NCBI GenBank assembly: GCA_003554605.1
Contig: PWGU01000206.1
Coordinates: 1 to 34,317, forward strand
From: Halorubrum sp.
Lineage (GTDB): Archaea > Halobacteriota > Halobacteria > Halobacteriales > Haloferacaceae
DNA: 34,317 nt
Direction of reading: 5' to 3'
Shown here one piece after another: positions 14,489 to 23,761 of this stretch. Numbering within the stretch: position 1 is the first letter of the stretch; every line of letters starts with the position of its first letter. Both the position numbers and the translations under genes were made by a program. The notes under the pieces are model-generated. The model was given only the letters and a program-made list of their open reading frames with translations. It did no database searches and had not been told where the DNA came from.

Positions 14489-14923
14489 ATGTATCTCTCA
14501 CATCCGATTCGTCGGATCCGTGAGGATCCGGACCCGGACGCGACCGTCGCACTCGTGATCGAACTCGAAGGAGGCGACGATACACCGACCGCGGATGATG
14601 TCGACGCCGACGAGGACACACCGACTGCGGATGACGTCGCCGCCGACGGGGACACACCGAACGCGGGCGATCCGCTAACTGCCGTGTCCGCGACCGCAAC
14701 CGCCGCCGGCGGCCGGGTCGTCCGCGATCTCGGGTTCGATTGCCACCTCGTCGTCGTTCCCGAGGCTGCAGTCGAGCGATTTTGCGAGCTCGATGGGATC
14801 GTCCGGATCGAGACCGACGCCACGGTCTCGCTGTCGCTCGATCCGCCCGAGGAGGGCGACAGGATGGACGCGCGAACGACGGAGGCAACCCTCAGGGAGC
14901 ATCTGGACGGGGAGGTCGAGTGA
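14489..14923 (+). CDS. Small acidic protein with an inhibitor-I9-like fold and a repeat loop
   Basis: A 144-residue protein. The first strand (ATVALVIELEGG) is separated from the rest by an Asp/Thr-rich insert of three 12-residue repeats (DTPTADDV type). Then comes AATAAGGRVVRDLGFDCHLVVVPEAAVERFCELDGIVRIETD, which looks like the beta-alpha-beta-beta-alpha-beta pattern of S8-protease propeptides (inhibitor I9). That assignment is a pattern judgement only, and no subtilase gene is adjacent. A TTTAG element about 25-30 nt upstream of the ATG fits a promoter divergent from cofH. The C-terminal tail is acidic. Confidence 0.72.
   Translation: MYLSHPIRRIREDPDPDATVALVIELEGGDDTPTADDVDADEDTPTADDVAADGDTPNAGDPLTAVSATATAAGGRVVRDLGFDCHLVVVPEAAVERFCELDGIVRIETDATVSLSLDPPEEGDRMDARTTEATLREHLDGEVE
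14579..14674 (+). repeat. 36-bp in-frame tandem repeat inside the I9-like gene
   Basis: Units at 14579-14614, 14615-14650 and a partial 14651-14674 share acaccgac-gcggatgatgtc-like sequence with scattered substitutions and encode 12-residue Asp/Thr repeats. The period is a multiple of three, so length changes would keep the frame. Confidence 0.75.
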
Positions 14924-14962
14924 GCCGGACACGAGGCACCGACACCGGGGGCCAGACGGATC

Positions 14963-15358
14963 TTACCCGTCCACGTGGGCACCCACGGGGGCCGACTCGG
15001 TGATCCAGGCGGTCGCCGGGTCGGTCCCGTTGAACGTCTCCACGTCGATACCCGCGACGTCGACGCTGCGTTCGAGATAGCGACGTTTCGGGGGCTCACC
15101 GACGAGCGCCCACCGGGTGACCTCGTGGGCCATGCCGAGTTGGACCGCCCGTCGGAGCGTCTCACGCCCCGCGTCCGAACACGCCCGGCTCGTGTGGACG
15201 ACCATGACCACGCCGTCGATCTCCCGCTCGGTAAACGTCCCACGGAGCCGATCGACGAGGGCGGCTCCCGACGCCGGGCTGATCGCCGTCCCACGCGCGA
15301 ACTCGACGACGAGAACGGCACGCTCCGCCCGAACCGACCATCCGTACTCGTCGTTCAT
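14963..15358 (-). CDS. STAS/SpoIIAA-like small protein
   Basis: About 131 residues from the ATG at 15358 (MNDEYGWSVRAERAVLVVEF); the track start is 7 codons longer. The alternation of strands and helices (VLVVEFARG, ALVDRLRGTF, DGVVMVVHTSRACSD, ETLRRAVQLGMAHEVTRWALVGE) resembles the STAS/SpoIIAA-like or SEC14-like fold found in many small haloarchaeal proteins. No catalytic motif is visible. A TTATCA element 22-30 nt upstream of the ATG could be the TATA box. It lies 125 nt downstream of the biotin carboxylase stop on the same strand, with an inverted repeat between, and is probably transcribed separately. Confidence 0.7.
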   Translation of the reverse strand: MNDEYGWSVRAERAVLVVEFARGTAISPASGAALVDRLRGTFTEREIDGVVMVVHTSRACSDAGRETLRRAVQLGMAHEVTRWALVGEPPKRRYLERSVDVAGIDVETFNGTDPATAWITESAPVGAHVDG

Positions 15359-15390
15359 ACATCGACCTCGCCCAAGCAAGTGATAAGCCT

Positions 15391-15415
15391 TCTCACTATT
15401 TTATCAACTGTGAGA
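15391..15415. promoter_or_regulatory. Inverted repeat upstream of the STAS-like gene
   Basis: TCTCAC (15391-15396) and GTGAGA (15410-15415) are perfect arms around a 13-nt AT-rich centre (tattttatcaact). It lies just upstream of the likely TATA box of the gene starting at 15358, an activator or upstream-operator position. It is also within 100 nt of the carboxylase stop and could be a 3' end structure. Confidence 0.4.
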
Positions 15416-15483
15416 ATATCTCCCGGAACGCTTGCGTGTCGGTGAATCTTGATCTCTCGCCGGTTGCAACTCCGTCCCGCCGA

Positions 15484-17334
15484 TCACTCCAGGACGACGA
15501 GGACGTCGCCCATGTCAACGCTGTCGCCCTCGGCGACGTGGACGCCGGTTACGGTGCCACCGCGTTCGGTCACGATGTCGTTCTCCATCTTCATCGCCTC
15601 CAGCACGCAGACCCCCCCGCCGGCGTCGACCTCGTCGCCCTCGGCGACCGACACCGAGAGGATGGTTCCCTGCATCTCCGCTTCGACGGCCTCGCCGCCC
15701 TCGGCGACGTCGACCCCGTCGTCACCGCCATCGTCGCCGTCGCCCGCGGAACCGGCGGACGGTCGCCGACGCGTGGGCCCCGACTGGCCGCCAGCCCCGG
15801 CCGCGGCGATCGGTGGGGCACCTCGCTCCTCGAGGTCGACCTCGAACCGCTTTCCGTTCACCTCGACGGTGAAGGTGCGTTCCGTGACCGGCTCGTCGTC
15901 CTCGTCGGCGTCGGTCTCGCTCCCCCACTTTGCCTGTGCGTCGGCGACCCGGTCGGCGTCGAGCTCCTCGTCGAGGTACTTCGTCGTGTGTAACCCGTCG
16001 ACGAAGCGGTCGTCCGTACACATCAGCCGGTGGAAGGGGATGATCGTGACGACGCCCTCGAGGTCATACTCCGCGAGCGCGCGCTGTGACCGGGCGAGAC
16101 ACGCCTCGCGGTCCGGCCCCCACACGATCAGCTTCGCGATCATCGAGTCGTAGTCGGTGACGAGGTCGTCGCCCTGCCGGAGCGCGTCGTCGACGCGGAC
16201 GCCGATGCCGCCCGGCGGGTCGTACGTGTTCAGCCGTCCGCCGGTCGCGGGACGGAAGCCCTCCGCGGCGTTCTCGGCGTTGATTCGGAACTCGATGGCG
16301 TGGCCGTCGAGGTCGACGTCCTCCTGGCTCACGGTGAGCCCCTCGCCGGCGGCGATTCGGAGCTGTTCTTTGACGATGTCGATCCCGGTCAGCCCCTCGG
16401 TGACGGTGTGTTCGACCTGGATCCGGGTGTTGACTTCGAGGAAGTAGAAGGGCGTCTCGGGGCCGAGCGGCTCCGCCGGGTCGCGCTCAGGGTCCTCCTC
16501 GACGAGGAACTCGACGGTGCCCGCGTTCCGATAGTCGGCGGCCGCAACGCCGCGGCGGGCCGCCTCGCCGATCCGCTCGCGCAGTTCGTCCGCGAGCGCC
16601 GGGGAGGGTCCCTCCTCTATCACCTTCTGGTGGCGTCGCTGCAGCGAACAGTCACGTTCGCCGAGGTGGACCACCTCCTCGTCGTCGGCGAGGATCTGCA
16701 CCTCGACGTGGCGTGGGGTTTCGAGGTAGCGTTCGAGATAGACGGAGTCGTTCGAGAAGTACGCCTCGCCCTCCCGTTTCGCCGTGGCCAGTTTCTCTTC
16801 GGCCTCCTCGGCGGACTCGACGACTTTCATCCCGCGGCCACCGCCGCCGCCCTCGGCTTTGATCGCGACCGGATAGCCGTACTCCTCGCCGAAGGCGACG
16901 ACCTCCTCGGGTTCGGTCACGGGCTCCGTTGTCCCCGGGACGATGGGAACGTCGGCGTCGGCCATCACGCGGCGGGCGTGGGTCTTCTCGCCGAGCCGCT
17001 CCATCGATTCGCTCGACGGGCCGACCCAGGTGATCCCCTCGGCGGCTTCGACCTGTGCGGCGAACTCCGCGTTCTCCGCGAGGAAGCCGTACCCCGGGTG
17101 GATCGCGTCCGCACCCGCCTTCCGTGCCGTCTCGATGATCGTCTCGCCGTCGAGGTAGGAGTCGGCCGCGCGGGCCGGGCCGACGTTGTACGCCTCGTCG
17201 GCGTATCGAACGTGGCCGCCGTGTTTGTCGGCCTCGCTGTAGACGGCGACGGTGTCGATTCCGAGCTCCTCGCAGGCGCGCATCACCCGCACCGCGATCT
17301 CGCCGCGGTTGGCGACAAGGACCTTCTCGAACAT
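15484..17334 (-). CDS. pccA: Acyl-CoA (propionyl/acetyl-CoA) carboxylase, fused biotin carboxylase and biotin carrier subunit
   Basis: A 616-residue protein from [19 protein letters not shown] (ATG 17334; the track start is 7 codons longer). The N-terminal biotin carboxylase half shows the EAYNVGPA and [10 protein letters not shown] motifs, the ATP-grasp glycine loop [25 protein letters not shown], and [15 protein letters not shown]. An acidic linker leads to a C-terminal biotinyl domain with EAMKMEN; the biotinylated Lys is about residue 582. In haloarchaea this subunit works with a carboxyltransferase (PccB) to carboxylate propionyl- or acetyl-CoA. No pccB gene is in the window. A 24-bp tandem repeat lies in its divergent upstream region. 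Confidence 0.93.
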   Translation of the reverse strand: MFEKVLVANRGEIAVRVMRACEELGIDTVAVYSEADKHGGHVRYADEAYNVGPARAADSYLDGETIIETARKAGADAIHPGYGFLAENAEFAAQVEAAEGITWVGPSSESMERLGEKTHARRVMADADVPIVPGTTEPVTEPEEVVAFGEEYGYPVAIKAEGGGGGRGMKVVESAEEAEEKLATAKREGEAYFSNDSVYLERYLETPRHVEVQILADDEEVVHLGERDCSLQRRHQKVIEEGPSPALADELRERIGEAARRGVAAADYRNAGTVEFLVEEDPERDPAEPLGPETPFYFLEVNTRIQVEHTVTEGLTGIDIVKEQLRIAAGEGLTVSQEDVDLDGHAIEFRINAENAAEGFRPATGGRLNTYDPPGGIGVRVDDALRQGDDLVTDYDSMIAKLIVWGPDREACLARSQRALAEYDLEGVVTIIPFHRLMCTDDRFVDGLHTTKYLDEELDADRVADAQAKWGSETDADEDDEPVTERTFTVEVNGKRFEVDLEERGAPPIAAAGAGGQSGPTRRRPSAGSAGDGDDGGDDGVDVAEGGEAVEAEMQGTILSVSVAEGDEVDAGGGVCVLEAMKMENDIVTERGGTVTGVHVAEGDSVDMGDVLVVLE

Positions 17335-17377
17335 TCTTGATCGTCGTTCACACAAGAGCTACCTCATTCTGTCGGTC

Positions 17378-17473
17378 CGACCCGATAGGCGGGTTCCTGT
17401 TCGACCCGATAGGCGGGTTCCTGTTCGACCCGATAGGCGGGTTCCTATTCGACCCGATAGGCGGGCTCCGGTC
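17378..17473. repeat. 24-bp tandem repeat, four units, in the divergent pccA upstream region
   Basis: Units at 17378-17401, 17402-17425, 17426-17449 and 17450-17473 share cgacccgataggcgggttcc. The first two are identical, the third differs by one base, the fourth is degenerate, and a fifth partial unit follows to about 17485. Each unit contains CCCG-CCTAT-CGGG on the minus strand, a small dyad. The array lies between pccA (start 17334) and the TATA box of the 87-aa gene (17528-17535). There are no spacers, so it is not a CRISPR array. Confidence 0.9.
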
Positions 17474-17527
17474 CGACCCGACCGTCGGATACCGGATCGT
17501 TCCGCTCCGGTGGGGACGCTTCGTGAG

Positions 17528-17535
17528 TATTTAAG
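17528..17535 (+). promoter_or_regulatory. TATA box of the 87-aa membrane protein gene
   Basis: TATTTAAG lies 25-32 nt before the ATG at 17560, a canonical haloarchaeal position. Confidence 0.65.
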
Positions 17536-17559
17536 AGGAGACGGCGACCAGTTCCGTCC

Positions 17560-17823
17560 ATGCTCTCGGCAGGCAACCCGTACGTCCTGCCCGCCGTGCT
17601 CGTCGCGGCGGCGGCGTATCTCGGATTGACGGTGCTGACCGACCTCTCGATCCTCGTCCGCCTCGGCGTGTTGGTCGGCGTGGGGATCGTGTTCCCGATC
17701 GTCCTCAATCGGCTGTTCGGTGGGGAAGAGGACCCTACCGACGACGAAGCGGACGGTGACGGGACGGACAAGGAAACGGCGGATGATGACGACTCGGAGG
17801 CGTCAGCGTCGACGAACCCCTGA
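17560..17823 (+). CDS. Two-helix membrane microprotein with acidic tail
   Basis: An 87-residue protein. Hydrophobic segments at about 8-26 ([19 protein letters not shown]) and 31-51 ([21 protein letters not shown]) form a hairpin, and the last 35 residues are almost all Asp, Glu, Thr and Ser, presumably cytosolic. The family is not recognised beyond a typical haloarchaeal small membrane protein. A strong TATA box 25-32 nt upstream supports the start. trm1 follows 85 nt downstream in the same direction but has its own TATA-like element. Confidence 0.82.
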   Translation: MLSAGNPYVLPAVLVAAAAYLGLTVLTDLSILVRLGVLVGVGIVFPIVLNRLFGGEEDPTDDEADGDGTDKETADDDDSEASASTNP

Positions 17824-17908
17824 CGCCAGTTCCGCTCCCCAAGTCGCCTGCGTCACTTGGGCCACACCGAACGCGGCCCTTTTAAGCGACATCGACGAAC
17901 CCGCACCC

Positions 17909-19030
17909 ATGGAGATCGAGGAGGGCGGCGTCGAGATTACGGTCCCCGAAGCGCGCGACGGCGCGAGCGAGGGGACCGGCGGCGGGGTCTTTTTCAACCC
18001 GACACAGGAGCTGAACCGGGACGTCACCGTCGCCACGTTGCGCGCGTATCGCGAGCGGGAGCCGCGCGTCGACACCTACCTCGACGCCATGGCGGCCTCG
18101 GGGATCCGTGGCGTCCGTGCCGCCGCGGAGGGGTACACCGTCACCTGTGCCGACGTCGATCCCGACGCGGTCGCGCTCGCGGAGGCGAACCTCGAGGCCA
18201 ACGACCTCCCCGGCAAGGCGGTCAATCGCGACGTCAACGCCCTCCTGTATGACGCCGGCCCGTTCGACGTCGTCGACCTCGACCCGTACGGCACGCCGAT
18301 GCCCTTCGCGGACCCCGCGTTCGCGAACGCGCGCAACCTCGTCTGTGTCACCGCCACCGACACCGCCCCGCTCTGTGGCGCGCACCTCAAAAGCGGGATC
18401 CGGAAGTACGGCGCGGTGCCGCGCAACACGGACTTTCACCCCGAGATGGGGCTTCGGACGCTGATCTCCGCGCTCGTCCGATCGGCCGCCCGGTACGACA
18501 AGGCCGCCCGCCCGATCCTCTCACACGTCACGCGCCACTACGCGCGCACGTACCTCGAACTCGACTCCGGCGCGCGCACCGCGGATCGCTGTATCGACGA
18601 ACTCGGCTACGTCGACGCCTGCGAGGACTGTCTCTGGCGGAAGGCGACCCACGGGTTGATCGCGGATCCGGTCGGGACCTGTCCCGAGTGCGGTGGCGAG
18701 CGCGTCCTCACCGCCGGACCGATCTGGCTCGGCCGTATCGCCGACCCCGACTTCACTCGCGCGGTCCACGACCGCGTCACCGACGATATGGGGCGCGCGG
18801 ACCGCGCCCGGCGGCTGCTCTCGACGGTCGCCGAGGAACTCGACGAACCGACCCACTACGACCAACATCGGGTTTATAAAGGCTGGAGCGAGCCGGCGAT
18901 CGGGATGGACGAGTTCATCGGGCTGCTTCGTGACGCCGGCCACGAGGCGAGCCGAGCGCACTACCGCGGGACGGCCGTGAAGACGACGGCGTCGATCCCG
19001 GAGATGCGGGCGGCCGTCCTCGACGACTGA
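17909..19030 (+). CDS. trm1: tRNA (guanine(26)-N(2))-dimethyltransferase Trm1
   Basis: A 373-residue Trm1, which makes N2,N2-dimethylguanosine at tRNA position 26 using SAM. The ATG at 17909 ([14 protein letters not shown]) is supported by a TTTTAAG box about 25-30 nt upstream; the longer track ORF starts inside the preceding gene. Signature segments are [27 protein letters not shown] (SAM motif I), the catalytic [18 protein letters not shown] and KYGAVP. A zinc-type cysteine set (CEDC about 237-240, CPEC about 257-260) precedes the C-terminal domain, which ends in KTTASIPEM. Length is normal for the archaeal enzyme. Confidence 0.97.
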   Translation: MEIEEGGVEITVPEARDGASEGTGGGVFFNPTQELNRDVTVATLRAYREREPRVDTYLDAMAASGIRGVRAAAEGYTVTCADVDPDAVALAEANLEANDLPGKAVNRDVNALLYDAGPFDVVDLDPYGTPMPFADPAFANARNLVCVTATDTAPLCGAHLKSGIRKYGAVPRNTDFHPEMGLRTLISALVRSAARYDKAARPILSHVTRHYARTYLELDSGARTADRCIDELGYVDACEDCLWRKATHGLIADPVGTCPECGGERVLTAGPIWLGRIADPDFTRAVHDRVTDDMGRADRARRLLSTVAEELDEPTHYDQHRVYKGWSEPAIGMDEFIGLLRDAGHEASRAHYRGTAVKTTASIPEMRAAVLDD

Positions 19031-19065
19031 ACGCGGCAGCGATCGGTGTGTTTGTTGCTGCAGGC

Positions 19066-19083
19066 GGGCCGCCGGCGCGGCCC
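19066..19083 (+). other. GC-rich hairpin between trm1 and the aldolase gene
   Basis: GGGCCG-CCGGCG-CGGCCC has perfect 6-bp arms. It follows a T-rich stretch (tgtttgttg, about 19048-19056) after the trm1 stop. It may mark the trm1 3' end or lie in the leader of the next gene; neither is proven. Confidence 0.35.
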
Positions 19084-19134
19084 ACCGCGGCCGCAAGGGT
19101 TTCGGTCCGAAGCCACGAGAGGGACTAACGAGCT

Positions 19135-19911
19135 ATGGACTCTCAAAACGCGGTTCTTCAGGCGATCGACGCCGACCGGCCTGCCTTCGGCGCGGCCGCC
19201 GAGACCCGATCCCCTATCGCCATCGAGATGTTGGGGGCCGTCGGCTTCGATTTCGTATGGATCGACCTCGAACACGGGGGACCAAGCCCGCTCGATGCGC
19301 CCGCGCTCGATGCGTTCGTACGGGCGGCCGCGCTCGCTGATACGGAACCCTTCGTTCGGCTCCCCTCCGGGGAACCACACGTCATCCGGAAGGCGCTCGA
19401 CGCCGGCGTTCGAACGTTGCTCATTCCCCGGATCGAGACTGCCGCAGAGGTCGAACGCGCCGCCCGAGCGACACGGTACGTCTACGACGGCGAACCGGGC
19501 GATCGTGGGGTCGGTGACGGGCGCGACACCCGGTGGGGGGCCGATCTCTCGGGAGCCACCGCCGACGATCAGGTCTGTCTCGGCGTGATGGTCGAGACTG
19601 CCGGAGCCGTCGAGAACCTCGAATCGATCTGTGCGGTTCCCGAACTCGACTTCGTCTTTCTCGGGCCCGCGGACCTCTCGGTGTCGCTCGGGCATCCGCT
19701 GGAAACCGATCATCCCGAAGTCCGTGCGGCCGTCTCCGAGGTCGAGACGACCGTGGCCGCCTCCGACGTTGCACTCGGCGGCATCAGAAACGATCCCGCG
19801 GCCGCCACTGCGGCGATCGACGACGGCTATCGCGTGCTCCGCGTCGGGGGGCAACTCGCGGCCGCACGCGAGGCGCTGGCCGGTCGCCTCGACGCCCTTC
19901 GTGGGGAGTGA
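19135..19911 (+). CDS. HpcH/HpaI-family aldolase (2-oxo-acid aldolase)
   Basis: A 258-residue class II pyruvate-type aldolase of the HpcH/HpaI family, related to 2-dehydro-3-deoxyglucarate and 4-hydroxy-2-oxoheptanedioate aldolases. Visible features are the family start (FGAAAETRSPIAIEMLGAVGFDFVWIDLEHG), FVRLPSGEPHVIRKALDAGVRTLLIPRIETAAE, the metal-binding Glu in GVMVETAGAVENLESI, and FLGPADLSVSLG. The substrate cannot be assigned. An acidic haloarchaeal insert follows VYDGEPGD. No sugar-acid catabolic genes are adjacent. The upstream gap to trm1 is 104 nt with a GC hairpin and no clear TATA box. Confidence 0.9.
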   Translation: MDSQNAVLQAIDADRPAFGAAAETRSPIAIEMLGAVGFDFVWIDLEHGGPSPLDAPALDAFVRAAALADTEPFVRLPSGEPHVIRKALDAGVRTLLIPRIETAAEVERAARATRYVYDGEPGDRGVGDGRDTRWGADLSGATADDQVCLGVMVETAGAVENLESICAVPELDFVFLGPADLSVSLGHPLETDHPEVRAAVSEVETTVAASDVALGGIRNDPAAATAAIDDGYRVLRVGGQLAAAREALAGRLDALRGE

Positions 19912-20002
19912 GCGTCGTTATCGACACCTTTCGTCGGGAGCCATCGACCGCCTCGACGCGCGCTCCCGGATCCTTTTTTCCCCCTCGAACGAAGCGTTCC
20001 GC

Positions 20003-21325
20003 GTGACCGCCAAAGCCACCTCGCCGGTTGCCGTCGCCCGCAGCGTCGTCACCGCCGCACAGGACCAACAGGTGACGTTCCTCTCCGCGAGCGTCGCCTA
20101 TTACGCGTTCGTCTCGCTCATTCCCGCCCTACTCCTGCTCGTCGTCGCCGCCAGCACCGTCCTCGGCGATGCGGTCGCCGAGCGGCTGCTCGCGGCCACC
20201 GGGGAGTTCCTCACGCCCGCCGGTGAGGAGGCGATCACGGCTGCGGTCGAGTCCGCACAGGGCCGGGCCGGCGCGACGCTGCTCGGGGTCGGCTTCCTCC
20301 TCTGGTCGACGCTGAAGGTCTTCCGTGGGCTCGACACGGCGTTTCTCCAGGTGTACGGCGTCGAGGAGTCCGTTTCGTTTCTCGATCAGATCGTCGACGC
20401 GTTCTCGGTCGTCGTCGCCATCGGCGTGGGTATTGTCGCCATGGTCGCGGTCGGCGCGGTCGTCGGCACGCTCGATGTCATTCCGCTCGTGAGTACGCTG
20501 AGCGTACTGTTGCTCCCGGCGCTTCTCACGCTGGTCTTTTTCCCGATGTACTACCTGCTCCCGTATCCGCAGGTGACGGTCCGTGAGGCGCTTCCGGGTG
20601 CGGCCTTCGCCGCCACCGGCTGGACCGTGTTGCAGGCGGGGTTTCAGGTGTACGCCGCAAGCGCCGGCCAGTATCAGGTCTACGGCGTCATCGGCGGGGT
20701 GTTGCTGCTCGTCACGTGGCTCTACATCGCCGCCATCATCGTTGTCCTCGGCGCGGTGATCAACGTCGTTCTCGCGGAGGGTCGTGAGCCGGAGTTTTTG
20801 GAGGGCAGCGTGGGCTTCGGAACGGTCGCCGCCGGAACCGGATCGATCGACGGGTCGGACCGGCAGTTACAACACGACCGCGGCCGACTGACCGATATGA
20901 ACGGAGAGTCGGACCGCCCGGACGCGGCGGGCGATGCGGACCCCCGCGGTGCGCCGGACGTCGCGGCCCTGCAGGCGGAGGTCGAACGGCTCCGCGCGGA
21001 GTTCGACGAGTTCGAGGACGACGTCCAGCGGCGAACCGTCGAGCGACCGGCGCTCGAATCGGAGCTGAAATCCTACGTTCGCTCCCGGATGCGCCGCGGC
21101 CACGCCCGCGGCTGGGGGCCGTATCTCGTGTTGCTCTACGGGACGATCCTCACGCTCGGGGCGTTCACCTTCCTCGACGGGATCTACGCGATCGCGGCGA
21201 TGATCATCCTCGGATTGTCGACGCTCGGGCTCTACACCCTCTTTATCCTCGTCGGGATCGGGCTCAACCTGCTTGAGACGCCGGGGAAGGCGCTCGATTA
21301 CGCGCGGAGCCGTGGCGACGACTGA
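20003..21325 (+). CDS. YihY/BrkB-family membrane protein with C-terminal coiled-coil and membrane extension
   Basis: About 440 residues from a GTG at 20003 (MTAKATSPVAVARSVVTAAQ); the track ORF is longer but reads through the aldolase gene. The N-terminal 280 residues are a six-helix YihY/BrkB domain: VTFLSASVAYYAFVSLIPAL, LLGVGFLLWSTLKVFRGLD, LLPYPQVTVREALPGA and YGVIGGVLLLVTWLYIAA. After an acidic linker comes a heptad-like stretch (VAALQAEVERLRAEFDEFEDDV) and two further membrane helices. The second part looks like a separate haloarchaeal domain fused on. Older annotations as ribonuclease BN are not supported by the family; a transporter or envelope role is only a guess. Confidence 0.87.
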   Translation: MTAKATSPVAVARSVVTAAQDQQVTFLSASVAYYAFVSLIPALLLLVVAASTVLGDAVAERLLAATGEFLTPAGEEAITAAVESAQGRAGATLLGVGFLLWSTLKVFRGLDTAFLQVYGVEESVSFLDQIVDAFSVVVAIGVGIVAMVAVGAVVGTLDVIPLVSTLSVLLLPALLTLVFFPMYYLLPYPQVTVREALPGAAFAATGWTVLQAGFQVYAASAGQYQVYGVIGGVLLLVTWLYIAAIIVVLGAVINVVLAEGREPEFLEGSVGFGTVAAGTGSIDGSDRQLQHDRGRLTDMNGESDRPDAAGDADPRGAPDVAALQAEVERLRAEFDEFEDDVQRRTVERPALESELKSYVRSRMRRGHARGWGPYLVLLYGTILTLGAFTFLDGIYAIAAMIILGLSTLGLYTLFILVGIGLNLLETPGKALDYARSRGDD

Positions 21326-21390
21326 GCATCCGATCGCACACGAACCGATGACCCGAACGGCCCGCTTTCATCACCTGATTCTCGCCTCCG

Positions 21391-22386
21391 ATGAGACCTG
21401 ACGTTGGCGAGTTCGCGGTCGTGGACGCCCTTCCGGACGTCCTCATCGTCCTCCTCGCGGCGGTCACCCACCTCGCGGATCCGTGGTTCCTCTTCGGCCT
21501 GCTTGCGGCCGTCTACTGGTTCGGCGACGACCGACTGAGCGAGACGCCACGACGGTCCGGCGCGACGGCTATCGCCCTCGTCACCTGTGCGTATGCCGGT
21601 GTTGCGCTCGGCAAGGCCGCCTTCGCGCTGCCGCGTCCGCCCGGTGCCGACCCCGCCATGGTGACGGCCGCCGACGTGCCGAGTTGGCTCCCCTCGCTTT
21701 TCGTCGCTTGGTTCGAGGGACAGCTCGTGAGCGACGGGTTCGCCTTCCCGAGCGGACACGCCACCGGCGCTGTCGTCGCCTATGGCGGCTTGGCGCTGCT
21801 CGCCGAGCGGCTCTGGACGCGACACAGGCGGATCGCCCTCGCGGCGCTCATCGCGGTCCCCGTCGCGCTCTCGCGGGTCGCCATTGAGGTACACTACCTC
21901 GCGGACGTCGTCGCGGGCGTGCTGCTCGGGGTGGCCGTGATCGGCGGCGGGTTGTGGCTCGCGGGCGCGACGGGTCGGCTGCGGTCGTCGTGGACCGGCC
22001 GTCCGATTTCACCATGGCGAGGCCGCCAGTCGCCCGAGCCACTGCCGATCTTTCTGCTCGGAGGCGGTGTCTCGCTGCTTGCGGCGGGTGTCGCGGTCGC
22101 CGGTGGCCATTCCGGGGAGGTGGTCGAGGCGTCGATCGGGATCGGGACGGGCCTGGGCGGGGCGTTGGGCTGGACGCTGGTCTCCGGTGACGAACCGCCC
22201 GTTCCGATCCGGGTCGCGCTCGGCGCGTTGACCATCGCCGGCGGCGTCTGGATCGCGGCGTTCGGGTTCGATATCGGGCCGATAGTCGCCGTCGTGGCGG
22301 CTGGCGTCGCCGTCGCCATCGTTCTCGCGTTGCCGTCGCTCGCGACGCGGATCGGAGATAAAAATGGACGATTCGGCCCTGGTTGA
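21391..22386 (+). CDS. PAP2-family membrane phosphatase
   Basis: A 331-residue integral membrane phosphatase of the PAP2/acid phosphatase superfamily. The three active-site motifs are intact: KAAFALPRP (75-83), PSGH (120-123) and SRVAIEVHYLADV (161-173), with the catalytic His in each of the last two. Substrates of the family are lipid or isoprenoid phosphates and diphosphates. After the catalytic core, several extra hydrophobic segments (residues about 215-320) extend the protein beyond the minimal PAP2 domain. It lies 65 nt after the YihY gene on the same strand and is convergent with glnA (7-nt gap). Confidence 0.92.
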   Translation: MRPDVGEFAVVDALPDVLIVLLAAVTHLADPWFLFGLLAAVYWFGDDRLSETPRRSGATAIALVTCAYAGVALGKAAFALPRPPGADPAMVTAADVPSWLPSLFVAWFEGQLVSDGFAFPSGHATGAVVAYGGLALLAERLWTRHRRIALAALIAVPVALSRVAIEVHYLADVVAGVLLGVAVIGGGLWLAGATGRLRSSWTGRPISPWRGRQSPEPLPIFLLGGGVSLLAAGVAVAGGHSGEVVEASIGIGTGLGGALGWTLVSGDEPPVPIRVALGALTIAGGVWIAAFGFDIGPIVAVVAAGVAVAIVLALPSLATRIGDKNGRFGPG

Positions 22387-22393
22387 GGCCGGC

Positions 22394-23761
22394 TTAGAAC
22401 GTCTCGAGGTAGCGGTCCTCCTCCCACGCCGAGACCTGGGTGAGGTACTCGCTGAACTCCTGGCTTTTCGCCTCCGCGAACTTCTCGGAGACGTGCGGAC
22501 CGAGCGCTTCCTGGATGACCTCGTCGGCCTCCAGCTCCTCGACGGCCGCGCCGAGGTTCGGCGGCAGCGTCTCGATGCCGTACTCCTCGCGTTTCGCGTC
22601 GTCGAACTCGTAGATGTCCTCACGGACCGGATCGCCGGGGTCGGCTCCCGTCTCGATGCCGTGGAGCCCGGCGGCGATGAGCGAGGCCATGCCGAGGTAG
22701 GGGTTACACGATGGGTCGGGGCTGCGGACCTCGAAGCGCGCGGAGACGCCCGCGGCGTCGGGGACGCGGACGAGCGCCGAGCGGTTCGTGTCGGACCACG
22801 CGACGTAGATCGGGGCCTCGTAGCCCGGCACCAGCCGCTTGTAGGAGTTCACCGTCGGGTTCGTGACGGCCGTGAACGCGGGCGCGTGGTTCAGGATGCC
22901 GCCCATGAACTGGTAGGCCGTCTCGCTCAGGTTGAACTCGTCGGAGTCGTCGGCGAACGCGTTACCGTCCTCGTCGAAAAGCGAGATGTGGCTGTGCATC
23001 CCCGAGCCGTTGATCTCCGCGATCGGCTTGGGCATGAACGTCGCGTGCAGGTCGTGTTGGGCGGCAACGGCGCGGACGACGGCGCGGAACGTCGCGATGT
23101 TGTCCGCGGTCGTGAGCGCGTCGTCGTATTTGAAGTTGATCTCGTGTTGGCCCTCGGCGACCTCGTGGTGGGAGGCTTCGATCTCGAAGCCCATCTTCTC
23201 CAAGGTGAAGATGATCTCCTTGCGCACGTCGCTCGCGAGGTCCTTCGGCGCGAGGTCGAAGTAGCCGCCACTGTCGTGGGGGATCGTCGTCGCGTTGCCG
23301 TCCTCGTCGGTCTTAAATAGGAAGAACTCGGGCTCCGGACCGATGGAGACCGTGTAGCCCATCTCCTCGGCCTTCGCGAGGACGCTTTTAAGGACCTGGC
23401 GTGGCCCGCCGACGAACGGCTCGCCGTCCGTGTCGACGATATCACAGATCAGCCGGCCGGCGGCGGAGCCGTCCTCGCCGCTGCGCCACGGGAGCACCGC
23501 GAACGTCTCGGGGTCGGGTACGAGCCGCATGTCGGACTCCTGAATGCGGACGAACCCCTCGATCGAGGAGCCGTCGAAATAGATCCCCTCGGTGAACGCC
23601 TTCTCGGCCTGGTGGGCCGGTACGGAGACGTTCTTTACGACGCCGAGGATGTCGGTAAATTGGAGCCGGAGGAAATCGACGTTGCGCTCGTCGATCTCAT
23701 CGAGTACCGCCTGCTCTGCCTTGCTGAGTCCGCCGTCAGTCATTGCGTGTTCGTCCGTCAT
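22394..23761 (-). CDS. glnA: Glutamine synthetase type I
   Basis: A 455-residue GSI that makes glutamine from glutamate, ammonia and ATP, the entry step of nitrogen assimilation. The track start at 23836 is upstream of the promoter; the ATG at 23761 ([11 protein letters not shown]) is supported by a TTTATAC box 31-38 nt upstream. A second in-frame ATG lies six codons on. Motifs: [31 protein letters not shown] with the metal Glu, [42 protein letters not shown] and [14 protein letters not shown]. It is divergent from an Lrp gene across 126 bp, and Lrp control of glnA is likely given the known haloarchaeal pairing. Confidence 0.97.
   Translation of the reverse strand: MTDEHAMTDGGLSKAEQAVLDEIDERNVDFLRLQFTDILGVVKNVSVPAHQAEKAFTEGIYFDGSSIEGFVRIQESDMRLVPDPETFAVLPWRSGEDGSAAGRLICDIVDTDGEPFVGGPRQVLKSVLAKAEEMGYTVSIGPEPEFFLFKTDEDGNATTIPHDSGGYFDLAPKDLASDVRKEIIFTLEKMGFEIEASHHEVAEGQHEINFKYDDALTTADNIATFRAVVRAVAAQHDLHATFMPKPIAEINGSGMHSHISLFDEDGNAFADDSDEFNLSETAYQFMGGILNHAPAFTAVTNPTVNSYKRLVPGYEAPIYVAWSDTNRSALVRVPDAAGVSARFEVRSPDPSCNPYLGMASLIAAGLHGIETGADPGDPVREDIYEFDDAKREEYGIETLPPNLGAAVEELEADEVIQEALGPHVSEKFAEAKSQEFSEYLTQVSAWEEDRYLETF

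Noticed and set aside
17378-17485. Tandem repeats considered as a CRISPR array
   Set aside because: Units are directly contiguous with no spacers, and no cas gene is present.
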